Assembly (NCBI RefSeq): GCF_035510375.1
Contig: NZ_DATKHG010000023.1
DNA: 64,000 bases
Strand: one strand, 5' to 3'
Origin: Paenibacillus_I sp035510375
GTDB taxonomy: Bacteria > Bacillota > Bacilli > Paenibacillales > Paenibacillaceae
Position numbers and translations under genes: made by a program. The notes beneath the pieces are model-generated. The model saw only the letters and a list, made by a program, of their open reading frames with translations. It was not told the origin of the DNA and did not search any database. Positions within the stretch are counted from its first letter, which is position 1. Each line of letters begins with the position of its first letter. This document shows positions 1 through 9,012 of the stretch, in pieces.

Positions 1-1005
1 CGCACAGCGGCGTTTCAGGCGATGCATGAGGGGGTCATCGCGATCGACCGGAATGAGAACGTTACGATTATGAACGAGCGTGCCAAACGGATTTTCGGCG
101 TCAAACACAATGTCACCGGGCTGCCGATCCGTGAAGTCATTCCGGGCACCCGTCTGCCCGAGGTCCTGAAATCGGGAGAGGCGATCCTTGGCAAAGAGCT
201 CAACATAGGCGGCACCGTCATATGGAGCAATCGGATTCCGATCCGCGAGAACGGCGTTCCGGTAGGAGCCATCGCCATTTTCCAGGATCGTACGGATGTT
301 ACGCGGATGGCCGAGGAGCTTACCGGCGTACGCGAGTTCGTGCATGCGCTGCGGGCGCAAAATCATGAGCATATGAACAAAATGCATACGATCGCCGGGC
401 TGCTGCAGCTTGGGAAACAGAAGGAGGCCTTGGATTATTTGTTCGCGATTGCCGAACGGCAGGAGGAAATCACCCGCTTTTTGCAGGGGCATTTTCACGA
501 TGATGCCGTTGCCGGACTGCTTCTCGGTAAAATAAGCCGCGGCAAGGAGCTCGACGTCGAAATCACAATCGATCCCGAAAGCCGTCTCGAGCGTTTTCCC
601 GAGCTGCTTGACCGGCACGATTTTGTGCTGCTGCTGGGTAACCTGATTGAGAACGCGTTCGACGCATTGGCCGCATCGGACGCCGCGTTTAAAGAGATTT
701 ATCTCAGTGTCAGACAGAACGAGAAGCTGCTCAGCCTATCGATCGAGGACAACGGCTGCGGCATGACCGAGAAAACGAAGGCTCGCATGCTGGAATGCGG
801 ATATACGACGAAGAATGGTGAAAGCCGGGGGATGGGCTTGTATTTATTGAATGAAATCGTGATGAAAGGCAACGGCGCGTTGAAATGCCATTCTTCAATC
901 GGCTTGGGAACGTCAATTGAGATTTTGTTCCCGATGAAAGGGGGTGGAGACGGTTATGAACAAAACAGAACGAGCGGAGCTCCGGGTGCTGCTGATCGAG
1001 GATGA
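1..1005 (+). CDS. Citrate/C4-dicarboxylate-type sensor histidine kinase (3' part, cut by window start)
   Basis: The frame is open from base 1, so the N-terminus, including the expected extracytoplasmic sensor domain, lies outside the window. Visible in order: a PAS-like domain over about the first 90 residues, a SpoOB-type dimerisation helix with the phosphoacceptor motif NHEHMN, and a HATPase_c domain with N box NLIENAFDAL, G1 box DNGCGM and G2 box GMGLYLL. This order is typical of the CitA/DcuS family, which senses citrate, malate or fumarate at the membrane. Its stop overlaps the response regulator start by 50 bases, so the two are cotranslated. The malic enzyme downstream fits a malate or dicarboxylate sensor, but the ligand is inference. 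Confidence 0.9.
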   Translation, partial: RTAAFQAMHEGVIAIDRNENVTIMNERAKRIFGVKHNVTGLPIREVIPGTRLPEVLKSGEAILGKELNIGGTVIWSNRIPIRENGVPVGAIAIFQDRTDVTRMAEELTGVREFVHALRAQNHEHMNKMHTIAGLLQLGKQKEALDYLFAIAERQEEITRFLQGHFHDDAVAGLLLGKISRGKELDVEITIDPESRLERFPELLDRHDFVLLLGNLIENAFDALAASDAAFKEIYLSVRQNEKLLSLSIEDNGCGMTEKTKARMLECGYTTKNGESRGMGLYLLNEIVMKGNGALKCHSSIGLGTSIEILFPMKGGGDGYEQNRTSGAPGAADRG

Positions 1006-1699
1006 CCCGATGGTCCAGGAGGTGAACCGGCTTTTTGTGGAGAAAGTGGACGGCTTTCGGGTAGTGGGAACCGCTTCCCACGGCATGGAAGGCCTCAAGC
1101 GGATTGACGAATTGCAGCCCGATCTGGTCGTGCTCGACATCTTCATGCCATCCCTCGACGGCATCGAGACGCTTCGGAGCATCCGGACGATGGAGCTGCC
1201 CGTCGACGTCGTCGTCGTGACCGCCGCCAAGGATACGGAAACAATCCGGGCGATGATGCGGGGCGGCGCGTTCGATTACATCATCAAGCCGTTCAAGCTG
1301 GAAAGGATTCGGCAAACGCTGGAACGCTATCGGGTACGGCATGCCGCGCTGCGGCTGGGAGAGTCGGTGACGCAGGACGAGCTTGACCGGATTCTGCAGA
1401 GCGGTGAGGCTGGAGCGCAGGATGCGCCGAACGAGGAATGGGCGGTCTCGGCGGACAATCTTCCCAAGGGACTGAACGCCGCCACGCTTAAGCAGGTGCT
1501 TGCCGTGATCAGGCATCAAGGCGGCAGACTTTCCGCGGAGGAGACGGCGGAGGGAGTGGGGATCGCCAGGGTAACGGCCAGAAGGTATCTGGATTATCTG
1601 GAGAAAAGCGGGATCGTGCGCCTTGCGGTTCATTACGGGGGCCTCGGGCGGCCGGTCAACCGCTATGAATTGGCGCGTGAACAAAATGACCATAAATAA
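956..1699 (+). CDS. Response regulator of the CitB/DcuR family
   Basis: A 247-residue two-domain regulator. The N-terminal receiver shows the acidic pair EDD, the phosphorylatable Asp in VVLDIFMP, the conserved Thr region VVVTAA and the Lys of IIKPF. The C-terminal 70 residues form a helix-turn-helix (AEETAEGVGIARVTARRYL) like that of DcuR/MalR. I chose ATG 956 because a purine-rich GGGGTGGAG lies just upstream; an in-frame GTG at 944 is possible. It partners the upstream kinase and probably controls transport or metabolism of a C4-dicarboxylate. Confidence 0.9.
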   Translation: MNKTERAELRVLLIEDDPMVQEVNRLFVEKVDGFRVVGTASHGMEGLKRIDELQPDLVVLDIFMPSLDGIETLRSIRTMELPVDVVVVTAAKDTETIRAMMRGGAFDYIIKPFKLERIRQTLERYRVRHAALRLGESVTQDELDRILQSGEAGAQDAPNEEWAVSADNLPKGLNAATLKQVLAVIRHQGGRLSAEETAEGVGIARVTARRYLDYLEKSGIVRLAVHYGGLGRPVNRYELAREQNDHK

Positions 1700-1764
1700 C
1701 AATATGAACGAAAGCTTCCCATTTCAGCCGTGTAAGCGATAACATACAGGCATCGGGGAGCGTG

Positions 1765-3189
1765 ATGAAGATGGCGATGCCGAAGTCGGCGAGCAGCAAT
1801 ATTGTCGTGCGGGTTGAAATGGACAGGGATAAGGTGGCGTTCGGAACGATCGCTACGGCGATCGATGAAGCGGGCGGCGATATCGTCGCGGTCGATGTGA
1901 GCGGTACAGGCAGAAACGCGGACATCCGGGACATTACCGTCAACATTACCGAGACGAACAGCAAGGATCTCGTCGCCGGCGTGTTGAATAAGTTGCCGGG
2001 CGTTAAAGTGCTGCAGATATCGGACCAGACGTTTCTGATGCATCTGGGCGGCAAAATTGAAGTTGCGCCGAAAATGACGATTAAAACACGCGATGATTTG
2101 TCCCGTGTTTACACGCCCGGGGTGGCCAATGTGTGCATGGCGATCCACGATGATCCGGGCAGCGCCCATACGCTGACGATCAAGCGCAATACGATCGCCG
2201 TCGTATCCGACGGCACCGCGGTGCTGGGGCTGGGCAATATCGGCCCGATGGCCGCGATGCCTGTGATGGAAGGCAAGGCGATGCTGTTCAAGCAGCTTGC
2301 CGGGGTAGACGCATTTCCGATTTGTCTGGATACGCAGGATACGGAGGAAATCATCGGCACGATCAAACGGATTGCTCCGGCATTCGGCGGAATCAACCTG
2401 GAGGATATCTCCTCGCCGCGCTGCTTCGAGATCGAACGGCGGCTCATTGAGGAACTGGATATTCCCGTATTTCACGACGACCAGCACGGCACGGCGGTCG
2501 TGCTGCTCGCCGGCTTGTACAACGCGGTCAAGCTGGCCGGCAAACGCCTCGAGGATTGTAAAATCGTGCTCTGCGGAATCGGCGCGGCCGGCATCGCGTG
2601 CACGAAGATTCTGCTCTCGGCCGGCGCGACGCGGATCGTCGGGGTAGATCGCGACGGGGCGCTTGTGCGCGGCAAGGCATATGCCCATGAGGCATGGCAG
2701 TGGTATGCCGAGCATACGAATCCGCAGTTGGAGACCGGAGCATTGTCCGACGTCATAGCCGGCGCGGATATTTTCATCGGCGTATCGGGGCCGGGTGTGC
2801 TGAAGCCGTCGGATATCCGCAAAATGGCAACAGACCCGATCGTCTTTGCGATGGCCAATCCGACACCCGAGATTGCGCCCGAGGAAGCCGAAGGGCTGGT
2901 CAGGGTCATGGCAACCGGCCGTTCCGATTATCCGAATCAAATTAACAATGTGCTTTGTTTTCCGGGATTGTTCCGCGGCGTGCTCGATTGCCGGGCGTCC
3001 AGGGTCACGGAGGAAATGAAGCTGGCGGCGGCCAAAGCGATCGCTTCGGTCGTCGGCGAAGCGGAGCTTAACGAGTATTACATTATCCCGAGCGTATTCA
3101 ATCCCCACGTGGCCGATCGGGTAAAGGAAGCGGTAATGCAGGCGGCTTACGCGTCAGGAGTGGCCCGCAGACGCGAACGGGGTGTCTAG
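1765..3189 (+). CDS. NAD(P)-dependent malic enzyme with N-terminal ACT domain
   Basis: Oxidatively decarboxylates malate to pyruvate. Residues 1-80 form an ACT-type regulatory domain (VEMDRDKVAFGTIATAI), followed by the malic enzyme catalytic domain with SRVYTPGVA, the metal-binding acidic stretch FHDDQHGTA and a Rossmann fold (VLCGIGAAGIA). The C-terminal signature AMANPTPE is intact. Length of about 474 residues fits the ACT-containing YtsJ-like group of Firmicutes. ATG 1765 follows GGGGAG; GTG 1762 and ATG 1771 are alternatives. Its position after a dicarboxylate-type two-component system suggests it is used when malate is imported. Confidence 0.93.
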   Translation: MKMAMPKSASSNIVVRVEMDRDKVAFGTIATAIDEAGGDIVAVDVSGTGRNADIRDITVNITETNSKDLVAGVLNKLPGVKVLQISDQTFLMHLGGKIEVAPKMTIKTRDDLSRVYTPGVANVCMAIHDDPGSAHTLTIKRNTIAVVSDGTAVLGLGNIGPMAAMPVMEGKAMLFKQLAGVDAFPICLDTQDTEEIIGTIKRIAPAFGGINLEDISSPRCFEIERRLIEELDIPVFHDDQHGTAVVLLAGLYNAVKLAGKRLEDCKIVLCGIGAAGIACTKILLSAGATRIVGVDRDGALVRGKAYAHEAWQWYAEHTNPQLETGALSDVIAGADIFIGVSGPGVLKPSDIRKMATDPIVFAMANPTPEIAPEEAEGLVRVMATGRSDYPNQINNVLCFPGLFRGVLDCRASRVTEEMKLAAAKAIASVVGEAELNEYYIIPSVFNPHVADRVKEAVMQAAYASGVARRRERGV

Positions 3190-3201
3190 CCCGACTGTAA
3201 A

Positions 3202-3249
3202 AGCGCGATGTCCGAGTGCATGATGACGGATCGCGCTATCTCGCTTTTT
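3202..3249 (+). terminator. Terminator after the malic enzyme gene
   Basis: The arms AGCGCGA and TCGCGCT, extended by TCCG/CGGA, form a hairpin that is followed a few bases later by CTTTTTC. It overlaps the end of the convergent minus-strand gene and may serve both. Confidence 0.55.
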
Positions 3250-3940
3250 CCCCGGCCGGAAACCACCTGCGCAGCTTGAAGCTTCTTCTTGACGGAGATG
3301 GCTGCTTCCCCGCCTCGATTTGGAAATGCAGGAACAGGCTTGTGATCCATTTGGACACCAGCATGATTGCAATATACAAGAGGAAGAAATGAAAAAAATT
3401 GACTCCTTTATACATTTGAATCAAACCGAAGCTTACCAAAGCGGGCTTCACCAGGAAGGAAAAAACGAAGCACAAGCCGATTCCGAACAGATAAAAGTTT
3501 TTCTTCCGGTTGATCGTCCATTGGTACAGCAGCATGAAAACGACCGGAACGAAGGACGTATCCAAAGCCACGCTGCTCGGCAATACCGGTACGATTTTGT
3601 AGGGATAGTTCCACAGACCGCGGGTAACTCCCAGCGTGTCGATATACTGGAACCACACGTGGACATTAAAGCCGAAGAACCCGATAAGCAGCGCTCTTTT
3701 GCGGTCCAGCAAAATGAACAGCGCGGCCAAAGGCAGCAGCAGCATGGCCAGCAAAAACCAAAATTGCCACGTGCCCATATGGGAATAGGTTTGCCAATAA
3801 TCAAACGTCAATTTGGACATGGTTTCGTGCGCTTTGTTGATTTGCTCCAATTGTTTGCTTTGTTCCGGTGTCACCGTTCTCGCCACCCTTTGCAAGCGTA
3901 TATTGGATTTCCGGGTTATGTTATCCATCAGCGGTGACAT
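3236..3940 (-). CDS. Polytopic membrane protein, CBO0543-like
   Basis: A 234-residue protein with about five or six hydrophobic helices, for example FWFLLAMLLLPLAALFILL and FFHFFLLYIAIMLVSKWI. The aromatic-rich pattern with WNYPYK and a conserved Asp/Trp-rich loop resembles the CBO0543 family of small Bacillales membrane proteins, whose function is unknown. It is convergent with the malic enzyme gene and stands alone. Start could be the first ATG or the one four codons later (MDNITRK). Family assignment is from memory of the pattern only. Confidence 0.7.
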   Translation of the reverse strand: MSPLMDNITRKSNIRLQRVARTVTPEQSKQLEQINKAHETMSKLTFDYWQTYSHMGTWQFWFLLAMLLLPLAALFILLDRKRALLIGFFGFNVHVWFQYIDTLGVTRGLWNYPYKIVPVLPSSVALDTSFVPVVFMLLYQWTINRKKNFYLFGIGLCFVFSFLVKPALVSFGLIQMYKGVNFFHFFLLYIAIMLVSKWITSLFLHFQIEAGKQPSPSRRSFKLRRWFPAGEKAR

Positions 3941-3958
3941 TCAATCGCCGGATCAAGA

Positions 3959-3998
3959 AAAAACCTTGGGAGCAGGCGAAGATGCCTCCCAAGGTTTT
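3959..3998. other. Stem-loop, possible bidirectional terminator
   Basis: AACCTTGGGAG and CTCCCAAGGTT are perfect 11-base inverted arms around a 14-base loop, with A-rich sequence on the left and TTTT on the right. It sits upstream of the minus-strand membrane protein gene and would end transcripts from either side. Confidence 0.6.
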
Positions 3999-4336
3999 GT
4001 CCGTTTCACACGCCCTTCATACCGGCTTGCGCCGCCATCAGTAACTCCGACAAGGTATTATATGGTTATTTTATTTAAATAATCAACATTTAGCATTTAG
4101 TAACACCAATTCAAAAGCCCCGAGTAAGAAGCAACTTCTCCAAGAGGTACACGGTGTCCTGTTTATATTGCAAAAAAATAGCAGCTTTTTTAATCGATAA
4201 CCCTCGATACGACAGGCTTTTTTCAGATTTTAAGCACATTTCTTTCCGAATCCATGTTCAAAAACCAGGTGAGTAAGAAATGTCTCGGTTTATGTGGAGA
4301 TGCGTAACATGTTAACCGGTAATTGGATAAAGATAA
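3999..4336. other. AT-rich gap without a recognisable gene
   Basis: About 340 bases between the stem-loop and the terminator of the minus-strand lipoprotein gene. No open frame with a ribosome-binding site, no tRNA and no clear repeat was seen. Confidence 0.5.
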
Positions 4337-4376
4337 TTACAAAAGAGAACTGCCGACAGGTACTTTGTCGACAGTT
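4337..4376 (-). terminator. Probable terminator of the minus-strand protease-lipoprotein operon
   Basis: Read on the minus strand, AACTGTCGACA pairs with TGTCGGCAGTT (one G-U pair) and is followed by CTCTTTTG. It lies about 40 bases after the stop of the lipoprotein gene. Confidence 0.45.
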
Positions 4377-4416
4377 AAAGGTTTCCTGTTTTTGGCGGCT
4401 TATTATTAGTGAACTA

Positions 4417-5025
4417 CTATTCTTCCTGAGAAGATTTAAATCTCTTCCGTTCCGTCTTAACCTCGTTTTCAAAGGCTTTCTTGTATTTCTTGTATTCACT
4501 AGATGATACGATCTCTTCCTTGCTCGTGGCAGAGAGGATAATGCTTGAGTTCGGTCCAGATACCAATAGGCTTCCGTCAGGTTGAGCGTAACCAGCGATG
4601 ATATGGTATTTACCGACCTCAAGGAGTTGGTCACGCTCATACAGCACTACAGATTTTTGATCCTGGGTAATTCCGCCTTTTTTCAAAATTTCGAATTCGG
4701 TGTCCTTTTTAAGTTTACCTTTAATATTGTCGATTACTGTGATGGAGTACTTCGTGTAAGGGTCGCTTACTTCCTTAGAACCAGATTCTGTTTCAATGGA
4801 AACGGGGTTTTTGTAAATCGTCTCCATTTCGGAATTGATTTTAGCGACAAAGATGTAATCTGCATCTCCGACAATTTCATTAATATTCTCCACATCAATA
4901 CTGAATGAGCCAGCGAGATTCGTGATCGGTAGCTGACTCTTGTCAACGGGGCTGCCGGTGCTACTCGAACATGCACCGAGAACCAGTGTGACCGCAAGGA
5001 TAATTCCTGTCAAAATTCTTTTCAT
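4417..5025 (-). CDS. Lipoprotein of unknown function
   Basis: 202 residues with a lipoprotein signal peptide: positive n-region MKR, hydrophobic core and lipobox LGAC, so it should be anchored to the outer face of the membrane. The mature part has a beta-rich look (KYSITVIDNIKGKL, KYHIIAGYAQPDGSLLVSG), similar to small Bacillales lipoproteins with a one-domain beta-barrel, and ends in a charged helix. Its start lies one base from the stop of the metalloprotease gene upstream, so the two are one operon. Function is not recognised; a secreted partner or inhibitor of the protease is a guess. Confidence 0.75.
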   Translation of the reverse strand: MKRILTGIILAVTLVLGACSSSTGSPVDKSQLPITNLAGSFSIDVENINEIVGDADYIFVAKINSEMETIYKNPVSIETESGSKEVSDPYTKYSITVIDNIKGKLKKDTEFEILKKGGITQDQKSVVLYERDQLLEVGKYHIIAGYAQPDGSLLVSGPNSSIILSATSKEEIVSSSEYKKYKKAFENEVKTERKRFKSSQEE

Positions 5026-5026
5026 A

Positions 5027-5542
5027 TTAACAATCCTCCCCTTCTCCTGTTAAGTAAGCAGCGTCGTATGAGTCTTTATCTGTTTGGGATAAGCTCGTGA
5101 TGGAGAGTTTTCCTTGTTGCATGATATCCGTAGATCCAGAAGTGTGGTCTAGTCCCAGTGCGTGGCCAAATTCGTGTGTTGTCGTTTTGGTGCGTTGATC
5201 GGCAGTCATGGTGACGTAGTGGTAATCGTTAAGTTTAATAGTGCCGCACGAGCATGTTTCACCCAAAGTAGTAGATACTTCGTAAAAATCACTGACAAAT
5301 ACATCTTCAACAACCCAAATGTTGTCAGGTCTAATGACACCCGATTTGTGTCCATTCCAGAGGTTTACGGCATTGGTGACGCTTGTGCCGTATTTCGTGT
5401 TGCTATCCCAATCCAGATTTTTTCCGCTATCAACGAGATCCCATCCTTGTAGTGCGGCATAAGCAGTAGGTGGTGGTGTGATTAAAGCGATAGCAAGTGC
5501 AACAACTCCTAGAAATGTACTTACCTTTTTGTTAAGGTTAAT
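5027..5542 (-). CDS. Secreted matrixin-type metalloprotease without a standard start codon
   Basis: The reading frame holds a signal peptide (LGVVALAIALITPPPTAYA) and a short catalytic domain with the metzincin zinc motif HEFGHALGLDH, followed about 10 residues later by a Met-turn-like SGSTDIMQQG. It should be a small exported zinc protease. A strong AAGGAGGT sits at the right place, but no ATG, GTG or TTG lies between it and the signal peptide; the only candidates are ATT (5542-5540) or ATA. Either a rare start is used or the ATG was lost. A shorter product from an internal ATG at 5266 would lack the signal peptide. Confidence 0.75.
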   Translation of the reverse strand: MNLNKKVSTFLGVVALAIALITPPPTAYAALQGWDLVDSGKNLDWDSNTKYGTSVTNAVNLWNGHKSGVIRPDNIWVVEDVFVSDFYEVSTTLGETCSCGTIKLNDYHYVTMTADQRTKTTTHEFGHALGLDHTSGSTDIMQQGKLSITSLSQTDKDSYDAAYLTGEGEDC

Positions 5543-5582
5543 TTTAGGTATACCTCCTTAAATTTTCCTTTCTATCAAATGA

Positions 5583-5611
5583 ATCATACAAGTTTCGTAG
5601 ATGGCCGTCAA
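5583..5611 (-). promoter_or_regulatory. Sigma-A-like promoter for the protease-lipoprotein operon
   Basis: On the minus strand TTGACG is followed by exactly 17 bases and TATGAT, about 40 bases before the ribosome-binding site of the matrixin gene. Confidence 0.6.
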
Positions 5612-5835
5612 TAGATTTGGTATCAATCAACCCTATCATGTTTCGAATAAGTATCCCGATGCCGCAACCCCCTCCTTTTTTCACCGGGATGCCAAAGACG
5701 GCGATCCCTTTCCCCATATTAATCAGAAAATTCTTATTTATCTGACAATAACATGCTGATATAATAAAACTATAAAACTGCGAAAACTGAATAGTCGGTT
5801 GGTATCGTCATCATCAACAAGAAGGAGGGAACTCT

Positions 5836-7734
5836 ATGGCATTCTTGGACAAGCTGGCCGATTATCGGGAGAAGGAGCATGGACTGCATTGGGAAGGCAC
5901 GTTCATGGCGTATTTGGCTCTCGTGCGAGAACGCCCGGAGATCGCGGGGCTGGCCCATGACCGCATTTACCGGATGATCGAATTGGCGGGCATCGAGGAC
6001 AAGGGCGATGGCAAGCGGGAATACAAGTTTTTCAGCTCGGCGCTGTTCGGGCTGGAGGACGATTTGCAGACGCTGGTCGAAGAATATTTCCGTCCGGCGG
6101 CCCAGCGGCTTGATGTGCGGAAAAGGCTGCTGCTGCTGATGGGACCCGTCAGCGGCGGCAAATCGACCCTCGTTTCCCTCCTGAAGGAAGGACTGGAGCA
6201 ATTCTCGCGGACCGACGCGGGAGCCGTTTACGCGATCAAGGGCTGCCCGATGCAGGAGGAGCCGCTCCATCTCATTCCGTCCGGGCTGCGGGCCGAATTC
6301 GCGCAGGAGTACGGCGTGCGCATCGAAGGCGACCTGTGCCCGGTTTGCCGCCTTCGCCTGGAAACCGAATTCGACGGGCGCATCGAGGAGATGCCGGTAA
6401 CGCGCGTCCTGTTCTCGGAGGCGAAAAGGGTCGGGATCGGCACCTTTGCCCCTTCCGACCCGAAGTCGCAGGATATCGCGGACCTGACGGGAAGCATCGA
6501 CTTTTCCACGATCTCGCAGTACGGCTCCGAGTCGGACCCGCGGGCCTACCGTTTTGACGGAGAACTGAACAAGGCGAACCGGGGGCTTATGGAGTTCCAG
6601 GAAATGCTTAAGTGCGATGAGAAATTCCTTTGGAATCTGTTGTCGCTGACGCAGGAGGGCAATTTCAAGGCAGGGCGCTTCGCCCTGATTTCCGCCGATG
6701 AGCTGATCGTCGCGCATACGAATGAAACGGAATACCGTTCGTTCATCGCCAACAAGAAGAACGAGGCGCTGCATTCCCGGATGATCGTCATGCGAATTCC
6801 GTACAACCTGAAGGTCAGCGAGGAGGAACGGATCTACGCCAAGCTCATCGGCCAATCCGATATCCGGGGCATGCACATCGCGCCGGCTGCGCTCTGGACC
6901 GCTGCGGTGTTCAGCGTGCTGTCGCGGCTCAAGGAATCGAAGAAGCCGGGCGTCGACCCGCTTAAGAAAATGTACCTGTACGACGGCGTCGAGGTGGACG
7001 GCGCGAAGAGCGGCGATGCTCAGGAGCTGCGCAAGGAATTTATGGATGAAGGGATGTCCGGCGTTGATCCCCGTTATGTGATCAACCGGATCTCCAGCGC
7101 GCTCATCAAAGGGGACAAGCCGTGCATCAATGCGCTGGACGTGCTGAAATCGCTGAAGGAAGGGCTCGACCAGCACGCTTCTATCTCCAGAGAGGAGCGG
7201 GAGCGGCTGCTGAACTTCATTACGCTGGCCCGCCAGGAATACGACCATAAGGCGCGGACGGAAGTGCAGCGGGCGTTCGTCTATTCCTTCGAGGATTCGG
7301 CGCATACGATGATGGACAATTATCTGGACAATGTGGAGGCGTACTGCAACGGGTCCAAAATGAAGGATCCGATAACCGAAGAGGAGCAGGAACCCGACGA
7401 GAAGCTGATGCGCGCGATTGAGGAGCAGATCGGCATTACGGAAAATCAGAAGAAGGCGTTCCGGGAAGAAATTCTGATCAAGATTTCCACGCTTGCCCGC
7501 CGCGGCCGCAAGTTCGAGTACACCTCCCACGAGATGCTGAAGGAAGCGATCGAGAAGAAGCTGTTCGGCGACCTGAAGGATGTGGTGAAAATTACGACGT
7601 CGGTGAAAAATCCCGACGAAGCGCAGCTGAAGCGGATCAACGAAGTATCGGCGCGCCTGATCGAGCATCACGGCTACTGTGCGTCATGCGCCAACGAGTT
7701 GATGAAATATGTCGGCAGCCTGTTAAACCGCTAG
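5836..7734 (+). CDS. prkA: PrkA-type serine protein kinase
   Basis: A 632-residue AAA-type protein kinase. The N-terminal AAA domain has Walker A GPVSGGKST near residue 100, and a region with CPVCRLRLETEFDG; the C-terminal third corresponds to the PrkA domain with kinase similarity. In Bacillus PrkA supports sporulation gene expression, and the E. coli homologue YeaG acts in starvation responses. Start ATG 5836 follows AAGGAGGG. It heads a cluster with yhbH and spoVR, the same trio as yeaG-yeaH-ycgB of enterics, so the three proteins probably act together. Confidence 0.95.
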   Translation: MAFLDKLADYREKEHGLHWEGTFMAYLALVRERPEIAGLAHDRIYRMIELAGIEDKGDGKREYKFFSSALFGLEDDLQTLVEEYFRPAAQRLDVRKRLLLLMGPVSGGKSTLVSLLKEGLEQFSRTDAGAVYAIKGCPMQEEPLHLIPSGLRAEFAQEYGVRIEGDLCPVCRLRLETEFDGRIEEMPVTRVLFSEAKRVGIGTFAPSDPKSQDIADLTGSIDFSTISQYGSESDPRAYRFDGELNKANRGLMEFQEMLKCDEKFLWNLLSLTQEGNFKAGRFALISADELIVAHTNETEYRSFIANKKNEALHSRMIVMRIPYNLKVSEEERIYAKLIGQSDIRGMHIAPAALWTAAVFSVLSRLKESKKPGVDPLKKMYLYDGVEVDGAKSGDAQELRKEFMDEGMSGVDPRYVINRISSALIKGDKPCINALDVLKSLKEGLDQHASISREERERLLNFITLARQEYDHKARTEVQRAFVYSFEDSAHTMMDNYLDNVEAYCNGSKMKDPITEEEQEPDEKLMRAIEEQIGITENQKKAFREEILIKISTLARRGRKFEYTSHEMLKEAIEKKLFGDLKDVVKITTSVKNPDEAQLKRINEVSARLIEHHGYCASCANELMKYVGSLLNR

Positions 7735-7752
7735 AGGAAGGGGTGGAGCCGC

Positions 7753-8997
7753 ATGCTTGAACATGAACCGCTATTCGTGTTGTCGCAGAATGATTGGTCG
7801 CTCCACCGCAAAGGCGAGCTCGACCAGCAGCGCCATACCAGAAAGGTCAAGGAAGCGATCAAACAAAACCTGTCCGACCTGGTCAGCGAGGAAGCGATCA
7901 TTACGTCGCAAGGCGACCGGATCGTGAAGGTGCCGATCCGCGGCATGGACGAGCCGAAGTTTCGATACGATTATTCGGACAAGCAGCAGGTCGGCCAGGG
8001 AAAAGGCGGCACCAGGGTCGGAGACGTCGTCGGACAGGCGCAGCCCGGGCAAGGAAGGGAGCAAACGCCGGGCCGCGGCGGGGAGCCGGGCGCGGGCGAT
8101 CAGCCGGGCGTCGATTATTACGAGGCCGACATTACGGTCGACGAGCTGGCGGAGCTGATTTTCGAGGATCTGCAGCTTCCCCGCCTGAAGCCGAAAAGCG
8201 AAGTCGATCTGACGGTGGAGGATATCCGCTTTAACAACGTCCGCCGCAAGGGGATGATGGGCAACATCGACAAACGGCGCACGTTGATCGAAGCCATGAA
8301 GCGCCGGGCGCTTGCCGGCTATGACGGCGGCGTCTCCGACCCCGCCGCCGCGCTGCCCGCACCAGGGGCGGGGGCTGCGGTTCAGCCGCCGGGCGCCGCA
8401 GGCCAAGGGCTGATCCGCAATGAGGACATGCGGTTCAAAACCTGGGAGGACATCCGCAAGCCGCAGAGCGCCGCCGTGGTCATGGCGATGATGGACACAT
8501 CGGGCTCCATGGGCTCGTTCGAGAAATATATCGCGCGCAGCTTCTATTTCTGGATGGTCCGCTTCCTGCGCACGAAATACGAAGAGGTCCAGATCTGCTT
8601 TCTCTCCCACGATACGGAAGCGAAGCGGGTTGAGGAAGAAGCTTTTTTCACGAAAGGGGAAAGCGGGGGGACGAAGTGCTCCTCCGTCTACAAGCTCGCC
8701 ATGGAACTGCTGGACAGCGAATTTCCGCACTCCCATTATAATGCTTATGCGTTCCATTTCTCCGACGGCGACAATCTCGATTCGGACAACGACGTGACCG
8801 CGGCGCTTGTCCGCGGCATGCTGGAGCGGATCAACCTGCTCGGCTACGGCGAGATCCGCCGCTACGGCACGGCGGGGCGGCTGTGGGAGACGATGAGGGG
8901 CATCGAGCACGAGGCGTTCAGCCGCTCGGTATTGCGCGAGAAGGGCGACGTGTACCGCACGCTGAAAAACTTTTTCGGCGAAGCCGCGGTGGGGTGA
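7753..8997 (+). CDS. yhbH: YhbH/YeaH family protein (DUF444)
   Basis: 414 residues with a low-complexity Gly/Gln/Pro-rich insert around residues 75-120, and a C-terminal von Willebrand A-like half with a MIDAS-type motif MMDTSGSMGSF and later HFSDGDNLDSDND. The family is a stress and sporulation protein encoded with PrkA. It starts 18 bases after prkA behind AAGGGGTGG, so it is in the same operon. A second Pro/Ala-rich linker precedes the vWA part. Confidence 0.93.
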   Translation: MLEHEPLFVLSQNDWSLHRKGELDQQRHTRKVKEAIKQNLSDLVSEEAIITSQGDRIVKVPIRGMDEPKFRYDYSDKQQVGQGKGGTRVGDVVGQAQPGQGREQTPGRGGEPGAGDQPGVDYYEADITVDELAELIFEDLQLPRLKPKSEVDLTVEDIRFNNVRRKGMMGNIDKRRTLIEAMKRRALAGYDGGVSDPAAALPAPGAGAAVQPPGAAGQGLIRNEDMRFKTWEDIRKPQSAAVVMAMMDTSGSMGSFEKYIARSFYFWMVRFLRTKYEEVQICFLSHDTEAKRVEEEAFFTKGESGGTKCSSVYKLAMELLDSEFPHSHYNAYAFHFSDGDNLDSDNDVTAALVRGMLERINLLGYGEIRRYGTAGRLWETMRGIEHEAFSRSVLREKGDVYRTLKNFFGEAAVG

Positions 8998-9012
8998 GGA
9001 GGAGAGAGGGCC

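Noticed and set aside
731..1702. Long minus-strand frame opposite the two-component genes
   Set aside because: It is the antisense shadow of the kinase and regulator genes, which have full motifs on the plus strand.
5770..7671. 633-codon minus-strand frame opposite prkA
   Set aside because: High-G+C codon use of prkA leaves the antisense open. The translation is Arg/Leu/His-rich with no domain, and prkA is certain.
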